Below are positions 43,976 through 52,448 of a stretch of 64,000 nucleotides of DNA, in pieces (positions within the stretch are counted from its first letter, which is position 1; each line of letters opens with the position of its first letter). The translations under genes were made by a program, and so were the position numbers. The notes below the pieces were generated by a model. That model was not told the origin of the DNA. It ran no database searches and was given only the letters and a program-made list of their open reading frames with translations. Location of the stretch: positions 186,001 through 250,000 of the forward strand of contig CAZIFA010000002.1 of assembly GCA_964539025.1 (NCBI GenBank), written 5' to 3'. This DNA is from Micavibrio_A sp964539025. GTDB lineage: Bacteria; Pseudomonadota; Alphaproteobacteria; Micavibrionales; Micavibrionaceae.

Positions 43976-44617
43976 ATGGGGAATTTGGGTGATAATTTCA
44001 AAGGCGCAACGGGCAATCCTATGATGATTCCGGTGCAGGCAACTGCACCCGATCTTTCAAAGATGAATCCCAACGCCGTCGTCCAGACTTTCCTGGAAAA
44101 GGTCGATCGTTACGCCGACAAACCGACACCGCCAAAACCATACAAGCAATTGAACGATCCCAGCCTTGTCTGCACAGGACCCGTGCCCAATGAAGTCACG
44201 ATCAAGGATCACAGGGGCCAGAACGCGTATATGAAACCGATGGTGCCGGATGTTGTGAAGTTTGCGAACGATCCGGACGCCAAGGATAAAGAAGGTCAGG
44301 CAAAAATCGGTAGCGCCATCAAGCGCGACGATGTCGCCTATCTGCAATTCACCAGCAAGTTTGCCGGCACGGCAGAAGATATTACCGCGTACATGAAAGA
44401 TGTTTTGAAAACCGAACCCATCGATGTTCACCAGCGCGGCACGGGCCAGCGCGACGGATCGGCGCAGACGACGATCCTGATGGACCGTAAGGCGATGGAA
44501 AAATTTATGGCCGACAATGCGGCCGCTATTCAGGCGGCGGAGAAAAGCCTCACCGCAGCTTCACGCGTGCCCGCCTATAGTTACGGCGAATGCGGACCCG
44601 GCGGGTCGGGGAAATAA
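43976..44617 (+). CDS. Hypothetical protein (213 aa)
   Basis: The product begins MGNLGDNFKGATGNPMM. It has a Pro/Lys-rich stretch (ADKPTPPKPYKQLND), a central domain with DVAYLQFTSKFAGTAEDITA, and a C-terminus rich in Gly (GECGPGGSGK). No signal peptide. There is no clear ribosome-binding site, and a TATATT at 43962-43967 places the message start near the ATG, again suggesting a leaderless message. No family recognised. Confidence 0.65.
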   Translation: MGNLGDNFKGATGNPMMIPVQATAPDLSKMNPNAVVQTFLEKVDRYADKPTPPKPYKQLNDPSLVCTGPVPNEVTIKDHRGQNAYMKPMVPDVVKFANDPDAKDKEGQAKIGSAIKRDDVAYLQFTSKFAGTAEDITAYMKDVLKTEPIDVHQRGTGQRDGSAQTTILMDRKAMEKFMADNAAAIQAAEKSLTAASRVPAYSYGECGPGGSGK

Positions 44618-44713
44618 TTTTCCGCTTTTCCAGTTCAAACTAGCGCATTGAAAATTCGCGGACCATGGCGCGCAACGCAGGATATATTTCCTAATATTAC
44701 AAGAAATATTTGC

Positions 44714-44730
44714 TTTTCATTTTATGAAAA
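44714..44730 (+). promoter_or_regulatory. Palindrome and promoter before the 52-aa gene
   Basis: TTTTCAT-ttt-ATGAAAA overlaps a possible -35 (TTTTCA, 44714-44719) for TATAGT at 44736-44741 with a 16-base spacer. It could be an operator. Confidence 0.4.
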
Positions 44731-44770
44731 TGGCCTATAGTGGCCGTCTATTCAATTAAGGAGAGTAATA

Positions 44771-44929
44771 ATGTTTATACCGGGTTGGGACGATCTTTTA
44801 GACGGTGCACAAGAAGACCATTCTGTATTTAGAGCATGGTTTGAGAAAAAATCTGCTGGAGCTTCGGACGCTCCTGAAGCAGCGCCTGCAACGACTACCG
44901 CAGAGCCACCACCTGCTTTTAAAATGTAA
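44771..44929 (+). CDS. 52-residue small acidic protein
   Basis: ATG at 44771, TAA at 44927-44929, with AAGGAG 8 bases upstream. The product begins MFIPGWDDLLDGAQED and has an Ala/Pro/Thr-rich tail ending PPPAFKM. It lies 27 bases before the HAD-like gene and probably shares its message. Family unknown; the strong ribosome-binding site and promoter-like DNA upstream support it. Confidence 0.6.
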   Translation: MFIPGWDDLLDGAQEDHSVFRAWFEKKSAGASDAPEAAPATTTAEPPPAFKM

Positions 44930-44956
44930 TGATTTAAAAAAGCCAAAAGAGTTCCG

Positions 44957-45466
44957 ATGCAAACAGAGTTTAAAACCAACGCCGCAAAGCCGCTGACCAT
45001 TATTCTCGATTTCAATGGGACGTTGGTCGATCCGAAATTCAAAAATGGATTTAATACCGGCTTGTTCGATTTTGCGGTCGAGGCGCGTTCCCAAGGCCAT
45101 GTCGTTTTATTCAAAACAGCAGGCATAAGTGAATATATGTTCGTCACGATTTGCGGACGTGTTGAATCTGAATTAAAGGCAAAAAATCTGCCTGAGAATT
45201 TTTTTCAGATACTTGGCACAAAAGACGAAGATTTTAATGAGAGGATCGTCCCGCTTTTTTACAAAAATGATTTTAAACACATCGCTTCGAAACTGGCCGT
45301 CACCAAGTTCGATTATGTTTTTGATGATGACAAAAAGATAGACTACCTACCTGAGAACATGATCGGACAACATATCGATCCGGAAATTTTCATCGAGGAT
45401 TCGCCGCAGGCCGCTATGGTGAAAACATTGCAACGCGAACTCGCCGCACCGGCGCCGCAAGCATAA
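44957..45466 (+). CDS. HAD-like protein with altered motif I
   Basis: The 169-aa protein has ILDFNGTLVDPKF, a HAD motif I in which nucleophile D18 is kept but the usual second Asp (D+2) is Asn20. Later acidic motif YVFDDDKKIDYLPE resembles the DD of motif IV. Loss of the general acid/base may reduce phosphatase activity. It ends in an Ala/Pro-rich tail. Probably co-transcribed with the 52-aa gene. Substrate unknown. Confidence 0.7.
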   Translation: MQTEFKTNAAKPLTIILDFNGTLVDPKFKNGFNTGLFDFAVEARSQGHVVLFKTAGISEYMFVTICGRVESELKAKNLPENFFQILGTKDEDFNERIVPLFYKNDFKHIASKLAVTKFDYVFDDDKKIDYLPENMIGQHIDPEIFIEDSPQAAMVKTLQRELAAPAPQA

Positions 45467-45470
45467 TAAA

Positions 45471-45497
45471 AAGGGGCCGTAAGGCCCCTTGATTTTT
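45471..45497. terminator. Bidirectional terminator between the HAD gene and serC
   Basis: AAGGGGCC-gtaa-GGCCCCTT with T-runs on both sides (GATTTTTTT on plus, TTTTTATTA on minus). Confidence 0.85.
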
Positions 45498-45510
45498 TTC
45501 GGGCGCGTCT

Positions 45511-46683
45511 TTACGCCGCTTTTTGCTGCTGTTCGCCCTTGGCGGCTTCGTAGGCCCAATCCAGCCATGGAATGAGCGCTTCGATATCCGATGTTTCCAC
45601 CGTCGCGCCGCCCCAGATGCGAAGACCGGCGGGAGCGTCGCGGTAGCTTGCGATATCGTATGCGACGGATTCTTTGTCGAGCGGTTTGACCATGTTTTTG
45701 ATGAACGCCTGACGATCTTCGTCATTCATCGCGGTGAACCACGGGTCGTTGTTTTTCAGGCAGATCGATGTACGTGAGCGGGCTTTGTCATCTTCGCACA
45801 GAAACGCCCAAGTTTTGGAAGCCGACACCCATTTGGCGATGGCTTGCAAATTCGCTTCGCAGCGTTTGATGGTTTCTTTTACACCGCCGATGCTCTCAAC
45901 CCATTTGAGCGCATCAAGGCAATCTTCCACCGCCATCATCGAAGGTGTATTGATCGTTTCGCCCTTGAAGATTCCATCGGCGAATTTGCCGCCTTTGGTC
46001 ATGCGGAAAATTTTGGGCAAGGGCCGGCTCGGTTTAAAAGATTCGAGGCGTTCGACAGCGCGGGGGCTTAGCACCAGCATGCCGTGCGCGGCTTCGCCGC
46101 CCAGAACTTTTTGCCAGCTCCATGTCGTGACATCGAGCTTGTCCCATGGCATGTCGTAGGCGAACACGGCGGAGGTTGCATCGCAGATGGTGATGCCTTT
46201 GCGGTCGGACGCGATCCAGTCGCCGTTCGGGGAGCGAACGCCCGAGGTTGTGCCGTTCCAGGTGAAGACCACATCGTTTTCTTTTGTGTTTACTTTCGAA
46301 AGATCGGGGATGGAGCCGTACTCGGCTTTGTGCGTTGTCGCGTTTTCGAGTTTCAATTCCGCCGTGACGTCTTTGGACCAATCAAGGCCGAACGCTTCCC
46401 AGTAGACGAGATCAACCGGGCGCGCGCCGAGCATCGACCACATCGCCATTTCAACGGCGCCTGTGTCCGAAGCCGGGACGATGGCGATATGATAGTCCGC
46501 CGGGATGCCGAGCAGTTTGCGGTGACGGTCGCAGACCTCGTTGAGTTTCGCCTTGCCGTTTGCCGCGCGGTGGGAGCGGCCCAAAAACGCGTCTTTTAAG
46601 TTATCAAAACTCCAACCCGGGCGCTTGGCGCAGGGGCCGGACGAGAAACAGGGATTTTTCGGTTTTGCGGTCGGCTTGGTCAT
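45511..46683 (-). CDS. serC: Phosphoserine transaminase
   Basis: PLP-dependent SerC, 390 aa, converts 3-phosphohydroxypyruvate plus glutamate to phosphoserine. It begins MTKPTAKPKNPCFSSGPCAK. The active-site lysine is K192 in TTWSWQKVLGGEAAHG, and FTWNGTTSGVRSPNGDW is a phosphate/PLP-binding segment. It is of the larger alphaproteobacterial type. The start at 46683 has AAGGGTG upstream; the open frame further up to 46992 covers the divergent serB start and is not used. Confidence 0.95.
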   Translation of the reverse strand: MTKPTAKPKNPCFSSGPCAKRPGWSFDNLKDAFLGRSHRAANGKAKLNEVCDRHRKLLGIPADYHIAIVPASDTGAVEMAMWSMLGARPVDLVYWEAFGLDWSKDVTAELKLENATTHKAEYGSIPDLSKVNTKENDVVFTWNGTTSGVRSPNGDWIASDRKGITICDATSAVFAYDMPWDKLDVTTWSWQKVLGGEAAHGMLVLSPRAVERLESFKPSRPLPKIFRMTKGGKFADGIFKGETINTPSMMAVEDCLDALKWVESIGGVKETIKRCEANLQAIAKWVSASKTWAFLCEDDKARSRTSICLKNNDPWFTAMNDEDRQAFIKNMVKPLDKESVAYDIASYRDAPAGLRIWGGATVETSDIEALIPWLDWAYEAAKGEQQQKAA

Positions 46684-46765
46684 GATGGCACCCTTTATGT
46701 ATGTAATGATGGGATGACCATACGCAATGACTTGCCTGTGCGTCAATATCGGGTAGTTTAAATTT

Positions 46766-47650
46766 ATGACGCATGTCCTGATATTAATATCTTCTGATAC
46801 AAAGCTTTCCATCGCACATCTGGAGCGGTTGGAGGGCTTTGTTGCCTCGATGGGGATCGGGTTGAACGGGCGACCTTCATGGCTCGATGCGCATAAGGCG
46901 GCGGATTTGCCGGTGACCAATGCGCCGACATTAGAGCAGATGAAGCAGATGCGCGGCCTGTTCGCGAATGACCGGATCGATATTTTGTGCACATCGACGC
47001 ATCACAGAAAGAAAAAATTGCTGCTCGCGGATATGGATTCCACCATCGTTACGACCGAGACGCTTGATGAGTTAGCGGAGGCTGCGGGGATCAAAGAGCA
47101 AATCGCGGCGATCACCGCGCGGGCGATGAATGGCGAACTGGATTTTGGCGAAGCGCTGCGGCATCGCGTGGGATTGCTCAAAGGTTTATCGCTTAGCGCG
47201 TTGCAACAGACACTAGACGATACGGTTTTGTGCGAAGGTGCGGATGTCATGGTGCGGGTGATGAAAGAGCATGGCGTGAAATGCGTTCTGGTGTCCGGCG
47301 GGTTTACGTTTTTTACAGGAGCGATTGCGAAGAACGCCGGATTCCATCATCATCACGGGAATATTTTGCATGATGATGGCGCGGCGCTGCTTGGCACAGT
47401 GGGGGACCCGATCCTTGATAAACATTCCAAGCTGGCGTTTTTAAATTCTTATGCGGGCGATTTGAAAATCGATCTGGCCGAGACGGTTGCCATCGGTGAT
47501 GGGGCCAACGATTTGCCCATGCTCGCCGCCGCAGGGCTCGGCATCGGTTACCGCCCCAAGCCGATTTTGGAAGAAAACCTTCTCAACGTACTGAAATACG
47601 CCGACTTGACCGGTGTTTTATACGCGCAGGGTTATAAGCTATTCAATTAA
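46766..47650 (+). CDS. serB: Phosphoserine phosphatase
   Basis: Final step of serine synthesis. The 294-aa protein has an N-terminal ACT-like region (about 1-80) and a HAD phosphatase core: DMDST (D89 nucleophile, D91 acid/base), LVSGGFTFFT (motif II), LDKHSKLAFL (motif III Lys) and IGDGANDLPML (motif IV). It is divergent from serC, 82 bases between starts, which invites joint regulation. The 3' end overlaps a convergent gene by 12 bases. Confidence 0.96.
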   Translation: MTHVLILISSDTKLSIAHLERLEGFVASMGIGLNGRPSWLDAHKAADLPVTNAPTLEQMKQMRGLFANDRIDILCTSTHHRKKKLLLADMDSTIVTTETLDELAEAAGIKEQIAAITARAMNGELDFGEALRHRVGLLKGLSLSALQQTLDDTVLCEGADVMVRVMKEHGVKCVLVSGGFTFFTGAIAKNAGFHHHHGNILHDDGAALLGTVGDPILDKHSKLAFLNSYAGDLKIDLAETVAIGDGANDLPMLAAAGLGIGYRPKPILEENLLNVLKYADLTGVLYAQGYKLFN

Positions 47651-48643
47651 AATTGAGTTTTCTTTTTGTCTAATCTTTGCAGGCGTGTCTTGAAGCAACC
47701 AGCGATCATAGTCATTTAGCGTCATAAAAAATTCTTTGGCAGGTTTATCAAGAGTTCGCAAAATATTGTCTGATCTATTAGGGGCGGATTCCGCTAAAGG
47801 CTTTGCATTTTTTAACTGATATAAAAATTTATTTGATTGTTCAATCAATTTTGCAATAGGGCTATTATTGCCGTTATCTAACATATCGACCCATATTTCT
47901 TCATATGCAATATTATTTCGAGAGAAATCATTCAATTTTTTTTGTACGCGTTCAGCTTCTTTTTGAATATCAGAAACTTTTGTAATCAAGACATCTACAT
48001 TGAATGGAATTCTTAATTCGGGCATTGGAGAAATATGCATGATCGAAGTTATCCCTCCCATGTAATAATAAGTACTAGATAGCTCACTTACTTTATCGCG
48101 CAGTGAACGTGCATCTTTATTTAAAATCTCCTTCAAATCGTAGAAGGCATCTGCGATTCGCTCCTTGTCCTTTTTTGAATAATGTTTCTGCTTAGGTTCG
48201 GAACTTTCGTTACTTGATGGGAGAGGCGCCGGCATAGCATTGGGAAATGTTGGAGCAGGAGTAGCTATTACTGGTGGCAGTTCTATTTGCTGAACTGACA
48301 CATTTTCTTTGTCCCGTTTAATCCATCCATATGCACAGCCTATAAATGTTAGCGCGCTCAATATCATGCCGGCAATCAACATTTTTTCTAATCTCCTTAA
48401 TGGAATTGATTTTTTATAAATTTGGTATGGAAAAACAATCCCGGATATAATCAATGAAATTCCAAAGAGTACGGCGAACGCTGCCCATAGAGCTTCCTCT
48501 GTCGTAAGATGAACATTTACCCATCGCCCCAATATCACAATCCATTGATCAAGAGGTACGCCGCATGCGACTATAAAACGCGGGGCGCCCCATGATAGGA
48601 TGCCCATACCCACCGTAATTAAGATTCTTTTGAAAGTAGCCAT
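47639..48643 (-). CDS. Hypothetical membrane protein (334 aa)
   Basis: Three probable membrane spans are near residues 8-28, 50-72 and 90-110 (ILITVGMGILSWGAPRFIV, WAAFAVLFGISLIISGIV, LIAGMILSALTFIGCAYGW). They are followed by a Pro-rich linker and a helical soluble domain with YSKKDKERIADAFYDLKEIL and coiled-coil segments. Base composition is clearly AT-richer than serB and the AAA gene beside it, a sign of transfer. No enzymatic motif is seen. Function unknown. Confidence 0.7.
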   Translation of the reverse strand: MATFKRILITVGMGILSWGAPRFIVACGVPLDQWIVILGRWVNVHLTTEEALWAAFAVLFGISLIISGIVFPYQIYKKSIPLRRLEKMLIAGMILSALTFIGCAYGWIKRDKENVSVQQIELPPVIATPAPTFPNAMPAPLPSSNESSEPKQKHYSKKDKERIADAFYDLKEILNKDARSLRDKVSELSSTYYYMGGITSIMHISPMPELRIPFNVDVLITKVSDIQKEAERVQKKLNDFSRNNIAYEEIWVDMLDNGNNSPIAKLIEQSNKFLYQLKNAKPLAESAPNRSDNILRTLDKPAKEFFMTLNDYDRWLLQDTPAKIRQKENSILIE

Positions 48644-48770
48644 TTCTTAGTCATAAGACAATTTACTTAAGGGTCAATATGGTTGTTTAGAAATAGTGGC
48701 ACTATTTGCCGATTGTTAACCATTTGCGGTACACTATAGGGGTGGAATAAACCCCTATCCTTTCAAAGCC

Positions 48771-49787
48771 ATGGCCGAAAAAAAGAAATACAATTTCAAG
48801 GTTCCGCAGGATGAGCTGGAAAGCCTCCTCCATCAATATTGCCGGAACTACACATCGCTGGCCAAAGAAGGCCGGTTTGACCCGATCATCGGACGCGATG
48901 TCGAGATCGACAACGTCATGCTCATCCTTCTTCAACGCAACAGAAAAAACGCCTGCCTGCTCGCACCAGCCGGGGTTGGTAAGACCGCGCTCGTCGTCGG
49001 CCTTGCGCAGGCGATTGTCGCGGGACGCGTTCCCGACTATTTAAAAGGCGCACAAGTTTTAGAACTCGATATGCCCGCGATGGCAGCAGGAACGGATTCT
49101 CCGGCGGAATTTCAGGCACGGTTCATTCCGATTTGCCGTGGCCTCGCCGAACGATATCACCATCCGGAATTTCCGCGATACATCATGTTCATCGACGAAA
49201 TTCACACGATCATGCCAACCGTCACGGGGTCAGGCTACGCAGGACTTTCCGAAGTTATGAAACCATATCTTACCGTGGGAGATTTGCACGTGATCGGCGC
49301 CACGACGCTCGATGAATTTCGCCTGTATGTCGCGGTCGATCCTGCGCTTGATCGGCGTTTCCAAAAAGTTTTGCTGAAGATGCCAAATTCAGAAGAGACG
49401 AAATTGATTTTGCGCGGCGTGCGTCCGAATTACGAGCGCCACCACAAGCTGAGCATTCCAGATGAATGTATCGACGAAGTCGTCAAACTGACCGATGAGC
49501 ATATGCGTAAACGCACGCAGCCCGATAAATCCATCATCACGATGGACGCGGCGTGCGCGTGGCACAATATGTTCCGCGGCGAAAACCGCACATTGTCGAT
49601 GGAGGCCGTGCATATGATGGTCGCCAAGGAAACGGGGCTGCATCCCGGCGCGCTTTCAGACAAGGTCTACGCCAAGGGCGAAACGTTCGACCCGACCAAG
49701 ATGGCGGTTCAGACCGGTGCCAAGGATTTCACCGACACCAAGGGCGGTGAGCGCTTCGCGCAGGATAAAGACGAAGCGGCAGAATAA
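48771..49787 (+). CDS. Single-domain ClpA/ClpC-D1-like AAA+ ATPase
   Basis: The 338-aa protein carries only the first Clp AAA+ module: DPIIGRDVEIDNVMLILLQR, Walker A APAGVGKT (65-72), Walker B IMFIDEIHT (138-146), sensor IGATTLDEFR and Arg-finger region LDRRFQKV. The ClpN domain, the D2 module and the IGF/L ClpP-docking loop are missing, so it is not an ordinary unfoldase; it may remodel a specific target. The C-terminal 50 residues are charged and probably disordered. TTAACCAT, like a CtrA half-site, lies about 50 bases upstream. Confidence 0.82.
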   Translation: MAEKKKYNFKVPQDELESLLHQYCRNYTSLAKEGRFDPIIGRDVEIDNVMLILLQRNRKNACLLAPAGVGKTALVVGLAQAIVAGRVPDYLKGAQVLELDMPAMAAGTDSPAEFQARFIPICRGLAERYHHPEFPRYIMFIDEIHTIMPTVTGSGYAGLSEVMKPYLTVGDLHVIGATTLDEFRLYVAVDPALDRRFQKVLLKMPNSEETKLILRGVRPNYERHHKLSIPDECIDEVVKLTDEHMRKRTQPDKSIITMDAACAWHNMFRGENRTLSMEAVHMMVAKETGLHPGALSDKVYAKGETFDPTKMAVQTGAKDFTDTKGGERFAQDKDEAAE

Positions 49788-49844
49788 GACAAATTATTCA
49801 ATATAATCAATATTTTACATTATAGCCATTGTTTTTTATATTTA

Positions 49845-49873
49845 TTGACATAATTAACAGCAAAGGCTATTAT
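49845..49873 (+). promoter_or_regulatory. Near-consensus promoter of the first helical paralogue
   Basis: TTGACA (49845-49850), exactly 17 bases, TATTAT (49868-49873); the start codon is 31 bases further on. Confidence 0.75.
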
Positions 49874-49904
49874 TCCCCTATCTTTTTATTGATAGGAAAA
49901 AGTC

Positions 49905-50798
49905 GTGAGTATTATAGGCCGCCTTATAAGTGCTACTGGCACAGCCGAAAATGTGATTGAAGATGCCTGCATGGCCATTGCCGAGAGTCATGTGCCGGGC
50001 CGGGATAGCTATCGCTATGACTCAAATTTTTTTCCGCTCAACCGTCTTGAAAATATCGGCGGAAAATATGCCGCAGCAGGCATCGCCCGGATCGCGGAAA
50101 AAGATCCTGCAGAGCGCCACAGGGCCCTCATGCTGTTGGGCGATATGGGCAACCATGCAATCGACGCCTTAAAAAAAATATACACGCTGGCGGGCGATAA
50201 CTACGAATTACAGTATGATGTTTTTCATCAGCTTGATCGCATCGATACACCGCTTTCTCTGGCCGCCATCGCGGAAGTTTCAAAGGAAACACCGGAAAGA
50301 GCCCTGAATGCGGCCTGGTTTTTGGCCGACAGCAAAAGCAGGCAGGCCCATCGGGCATTTGGCGACATCGTCCGCCATCAATCGAAAACAGGCGATGCGG
50401 AGAGCCGCGCAAAATTTGCGAACACGCTGATCGAAAAACTCAAGAAAAAAGGCACGGCAGAGGCCGCGGAACTTCTTGATTGCATAGCATTGGACGAAAG
50501 ATTTGAACCTCGCTTCAGGCTTGATGCAACCGAAGCCATGTTCGACATTGCCGATTTGAAAGGCGATTTTAACACAACAGGTGGCATAGGACCTGCATTG
50601 CTGACCCACCATGTCCCAGGAAACATTGTGGAAGAAGCAAAGATTGCAGACATCGCCGCCGAAGGACCTGAAGCGCTGGATCGTCTGCGGGCAATTTTGA
50701 AACGCGCTGCGGGACATCCTGCAGTCAGCACAGCATTACGGGCAGCAGCAGCACAAGGATCCCAGTTCGCGGAATCCTTTGTACCACCCGCGCCGTAG
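49905..50798 (+). CDS. Helical-repeat protein, first of a tandem pair (297 aa)
   Basis: GTG start with GATAGGAAAA upstream. The product is made of short amphipathic helices (RHRALMLLGDMGNHAIDAL, SLAAIAEVSKETPERAL, RAFGDIV) that recall HEAT-like solenoids. It aligns by eye with the next gene: DTPLSLAAIAEVSKETPERA here against DTTQSLEAMAEIAKTNYTDA there, and RLRAILKRAAGHP against RLRAVFDRIVQTP. No signal peptide. Function unknown; it follows the ClpA-like ATPase gene by 117 bases but has its own promoter. Confidence 0.72.
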   Translation: MSIIGRLISATGTAENVIEDACMAIAESHVPGRDSYRYDSNFFPLNRLENIGGKYAAAGIARIAEKDPAERHRALMLLGDMGNHAIDALKKIYTLAGDNYELQYDVFHQLDRIDTPLSLAAIAEVSKETPERALNAAWFLADSKSRQAHRAFGDIVRHQSKTGDAESRAKFANTLIEKLKKKGTAEAAELLDCIALDERFEPRFRLDATEAMFDIADLKGDFNTTGGIGPALLTHHVPGNIVEEAKIADIAAEGPEALDRLRAILKRAAGHPAVSTALRAAAAQGSQFAESFVPPAP

Positions 50799-50824
50799 TA
50801 ATCATTTTATCTTCGCTCCAATTA

Positions 50825-50853
50825 TTGACATAAGAATTATGGTCTTATATAAC
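50825..50853 (+). promoter_or_regulatory. Promoter of the second helical paralogue
   Basis: TTGACA (50825-50830), 17 bases, TATAAC (50848-50853). An imperfect hairpin (CCCGTTTATT with AATAAGCGGG) follows in the leader. Confidence 0.65.
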
Positions 50854-50888
50854 CCGTTTATTGCTTAAAAAATAAGCGGGTGTGACCG

Positions 50889-51809
50889 ATGGAACGGCTC
50901 AATAAATTACTGGCTCAATTCGACGCATGGTTGAACAGCCTTACGGCCCCGACCAAACCGCGCGGTAGAAAGCCGCAAGCAACGGATGAGATGGACAGCG
51001 ATATCCTGATCCGTTCGTTGAATAAAACCACGCCGAATGCACCCTCTGAAGGCGTGCTGAGGTATTTCAACGGCCAACCGTCAGAAGCCGCCAGAACGGC
51101 TGTCATTTCGACGCTGGTATCCATGCACAGGGAAAATTACAAGAACGCAGCAACCTGCAAATATGACCTTTCGGGCAAGATTATCGCCACGTTGAACGCT
51201 TTCGATACAACACAATCGCTGGAGGCTATGGCGGAAATTGCAAAGACCAATTATACCGATGCGCTCCATGTCATATCGTTGCTCTGCACCAGCGATAATA
51301 CCCATGCCGCAGCCACCTTCTACACGATCATAAAAGACAAAATGTGGCAGCCCGAGCATATTAATACGATAGTTGATAAACTTGCGGAAAATCCAAATCT
51401 CGATTCCGTGCGCATGATGAGTTATTGCGCCGAGGTCGAATATAAAAATCCGCTGCCTATCAAAACAAAAATCTTGGAAACGGTTTTGAATGTTTCGAAA
51501 GATTTTTGCACTGGTGGCGAAAACCCGGAAATCTCCCACGGCCTGCAGCACATCATTAAAGATACGTTCGAATACGCATCCAAACCCAACATGATAGAAA
51601 GCATACGCACCAGACAGCCCGAAGGAATAAGATTGAGGGCCGTGTTTGATCGCATCGTACAGACGCCTTATATCGCACAGCACGTGCGCGAGGAAGCCGC
51701 CAGAGCCAGCCGGGCGATGGCCAAGGAACAGCGGGAAGCCGATGCGGAACTCAGAAGCTGGTCTAAGGAAGGCTTAGGGCTAGTATCACCTGAGCAGAGC
51801 CCGCGCTAA
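50889..51809 (+). CDS. Helical-repeat protein, second of a tandem pair (306 aa)
   Basis: The product begins MERLNKLLAQFDAWLNSL, then a basic linker (TKPRGRKPQ), a helical body and a charged coiled C-terminus (RASRAMAKEQREADAELRS). The core aligns with the preceding gene, but overall identity is low, indicating old duplication. No catalytic motif, signal peptide or membrane span. The 3' end overlaps the convergent HAD gene by 24 bases. Function unknown. Confidence 0.7.
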   Translation: MERLNKLLAQFDAWLNSLTAPTKPRGRKPQATDEMDSDILIRSLNKTTPNAPSEGVLRYFNGQPSEAARTAVISTLVSMHRENYKNAATCKYDLSGKIIATLNAFDTTQSLEAMAEIAKTNYTDALHVISLLCTSDNTHAAATFYTIIKDKMWQPEHINTIVDKLAENPNLDSVRMMSYCAEVEYKNPLPIKTKILETVLNVSKDFCTGGENPEISHGLQHIIKDTFEYASKPNMIESIRTRQPEGIRLRAVFDRIVQTPYIAQHVREEAARASRAMAKEQREADAELRSWSKEGLGLVSPEQSPR

Positions 51810-52448
51810 TTCCAGCGTATCGGGAAACAATACATCCACCAAATCGAGAGAATCTTCCGGTATTTGTCCATGATGGACGAGCGCGGTGGTCAGCCCGAGT
51901 TTTTTGGCGTGAACGAGATTGCGGGCCAAATCTTCCACCATCAGCGTCTCATCCGGCCTTGTACCGATAATTTCCAGCGCGCGTTTGAAGCCGGCAGGAC
52001 CCGCCGCCTTTGATTCATGCCCGACATCTTCGAACGCCAGAACATTTGTTTCCGTGAAAAGATCGTGTAATTGCAAATGCGCCACGGTGCGCAGCGCCCA
52101 CGGACGCGAAGCGTTCGTCAAAATCACCATCGGCATATTCAGCGCCGCGAGCGTATCACGCATTTGCAGGTTTATTTGAAGGATCGTCGTATCGACAGCA
52201 TCATGATAAGGGTGGTGAAAATCCATGTAAGTCAGGCCGTGATCGGCAAATAACCTGAACGAACTGCCATATTCGCGTTCGGATTTGGTAGCGAGCGCCA
52301 CAGCTTCATCGAACGGCATGTTCAGGCCCAGATCGATCGCAGTACGCGCAGCGGCCAAATTACAAGCGTGGCGGAACACATCGTCGTAACGATAGAGCGT
52401 TCCGTCCAGATCCCAGATAATGCCGTTGATGTGGGAAAGGTCTTTCAT
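51786..52448 (-). CDS. HAD-superfamily hydrolase, pyrimidine-5'-nucleotidase-like
   Basis: The 220-aa HAD has motif I WDLDGTLYR (D13, D15), a helical cap (about 20-100), motif II ILTNASRPW, motif III Lys in KAAGPAGFKRALE and motif IV VEDLARNL. The pattern is that of the SDT1/PHM8-like subgroup of nucleotidases, though the substrate is uncertain. It overlaps the upstream methyltransferase gene by 4 bases (ATGA), so they form one unit. Confidence 0.85.
   Translation of the reverse strand: MKDLSHINGIIWDLDGTLYRYDDVFRHACNLAAARTAIDLGLNMPFDEAVALATKSEREYGSSFRLFADHGLTYMDFHHPYHDAVDTTILQINLQMRDTLAALNMPMVILTNASRPWALRTVAHLQLHDLFTETNVLAFEDVGHESKAAGPAGFKRALEIIGTRPDETLMVEDLARNLVHAKKLGLTTALVHHGQIPEDSLDLVDVLFPDTLELARALLR

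Noticed and set aside
46684..46992. SerC extended upstream to 46992
   Set aside because: The extension overlaps the start region of the divergent serB gene and has no SerC-like sequence.
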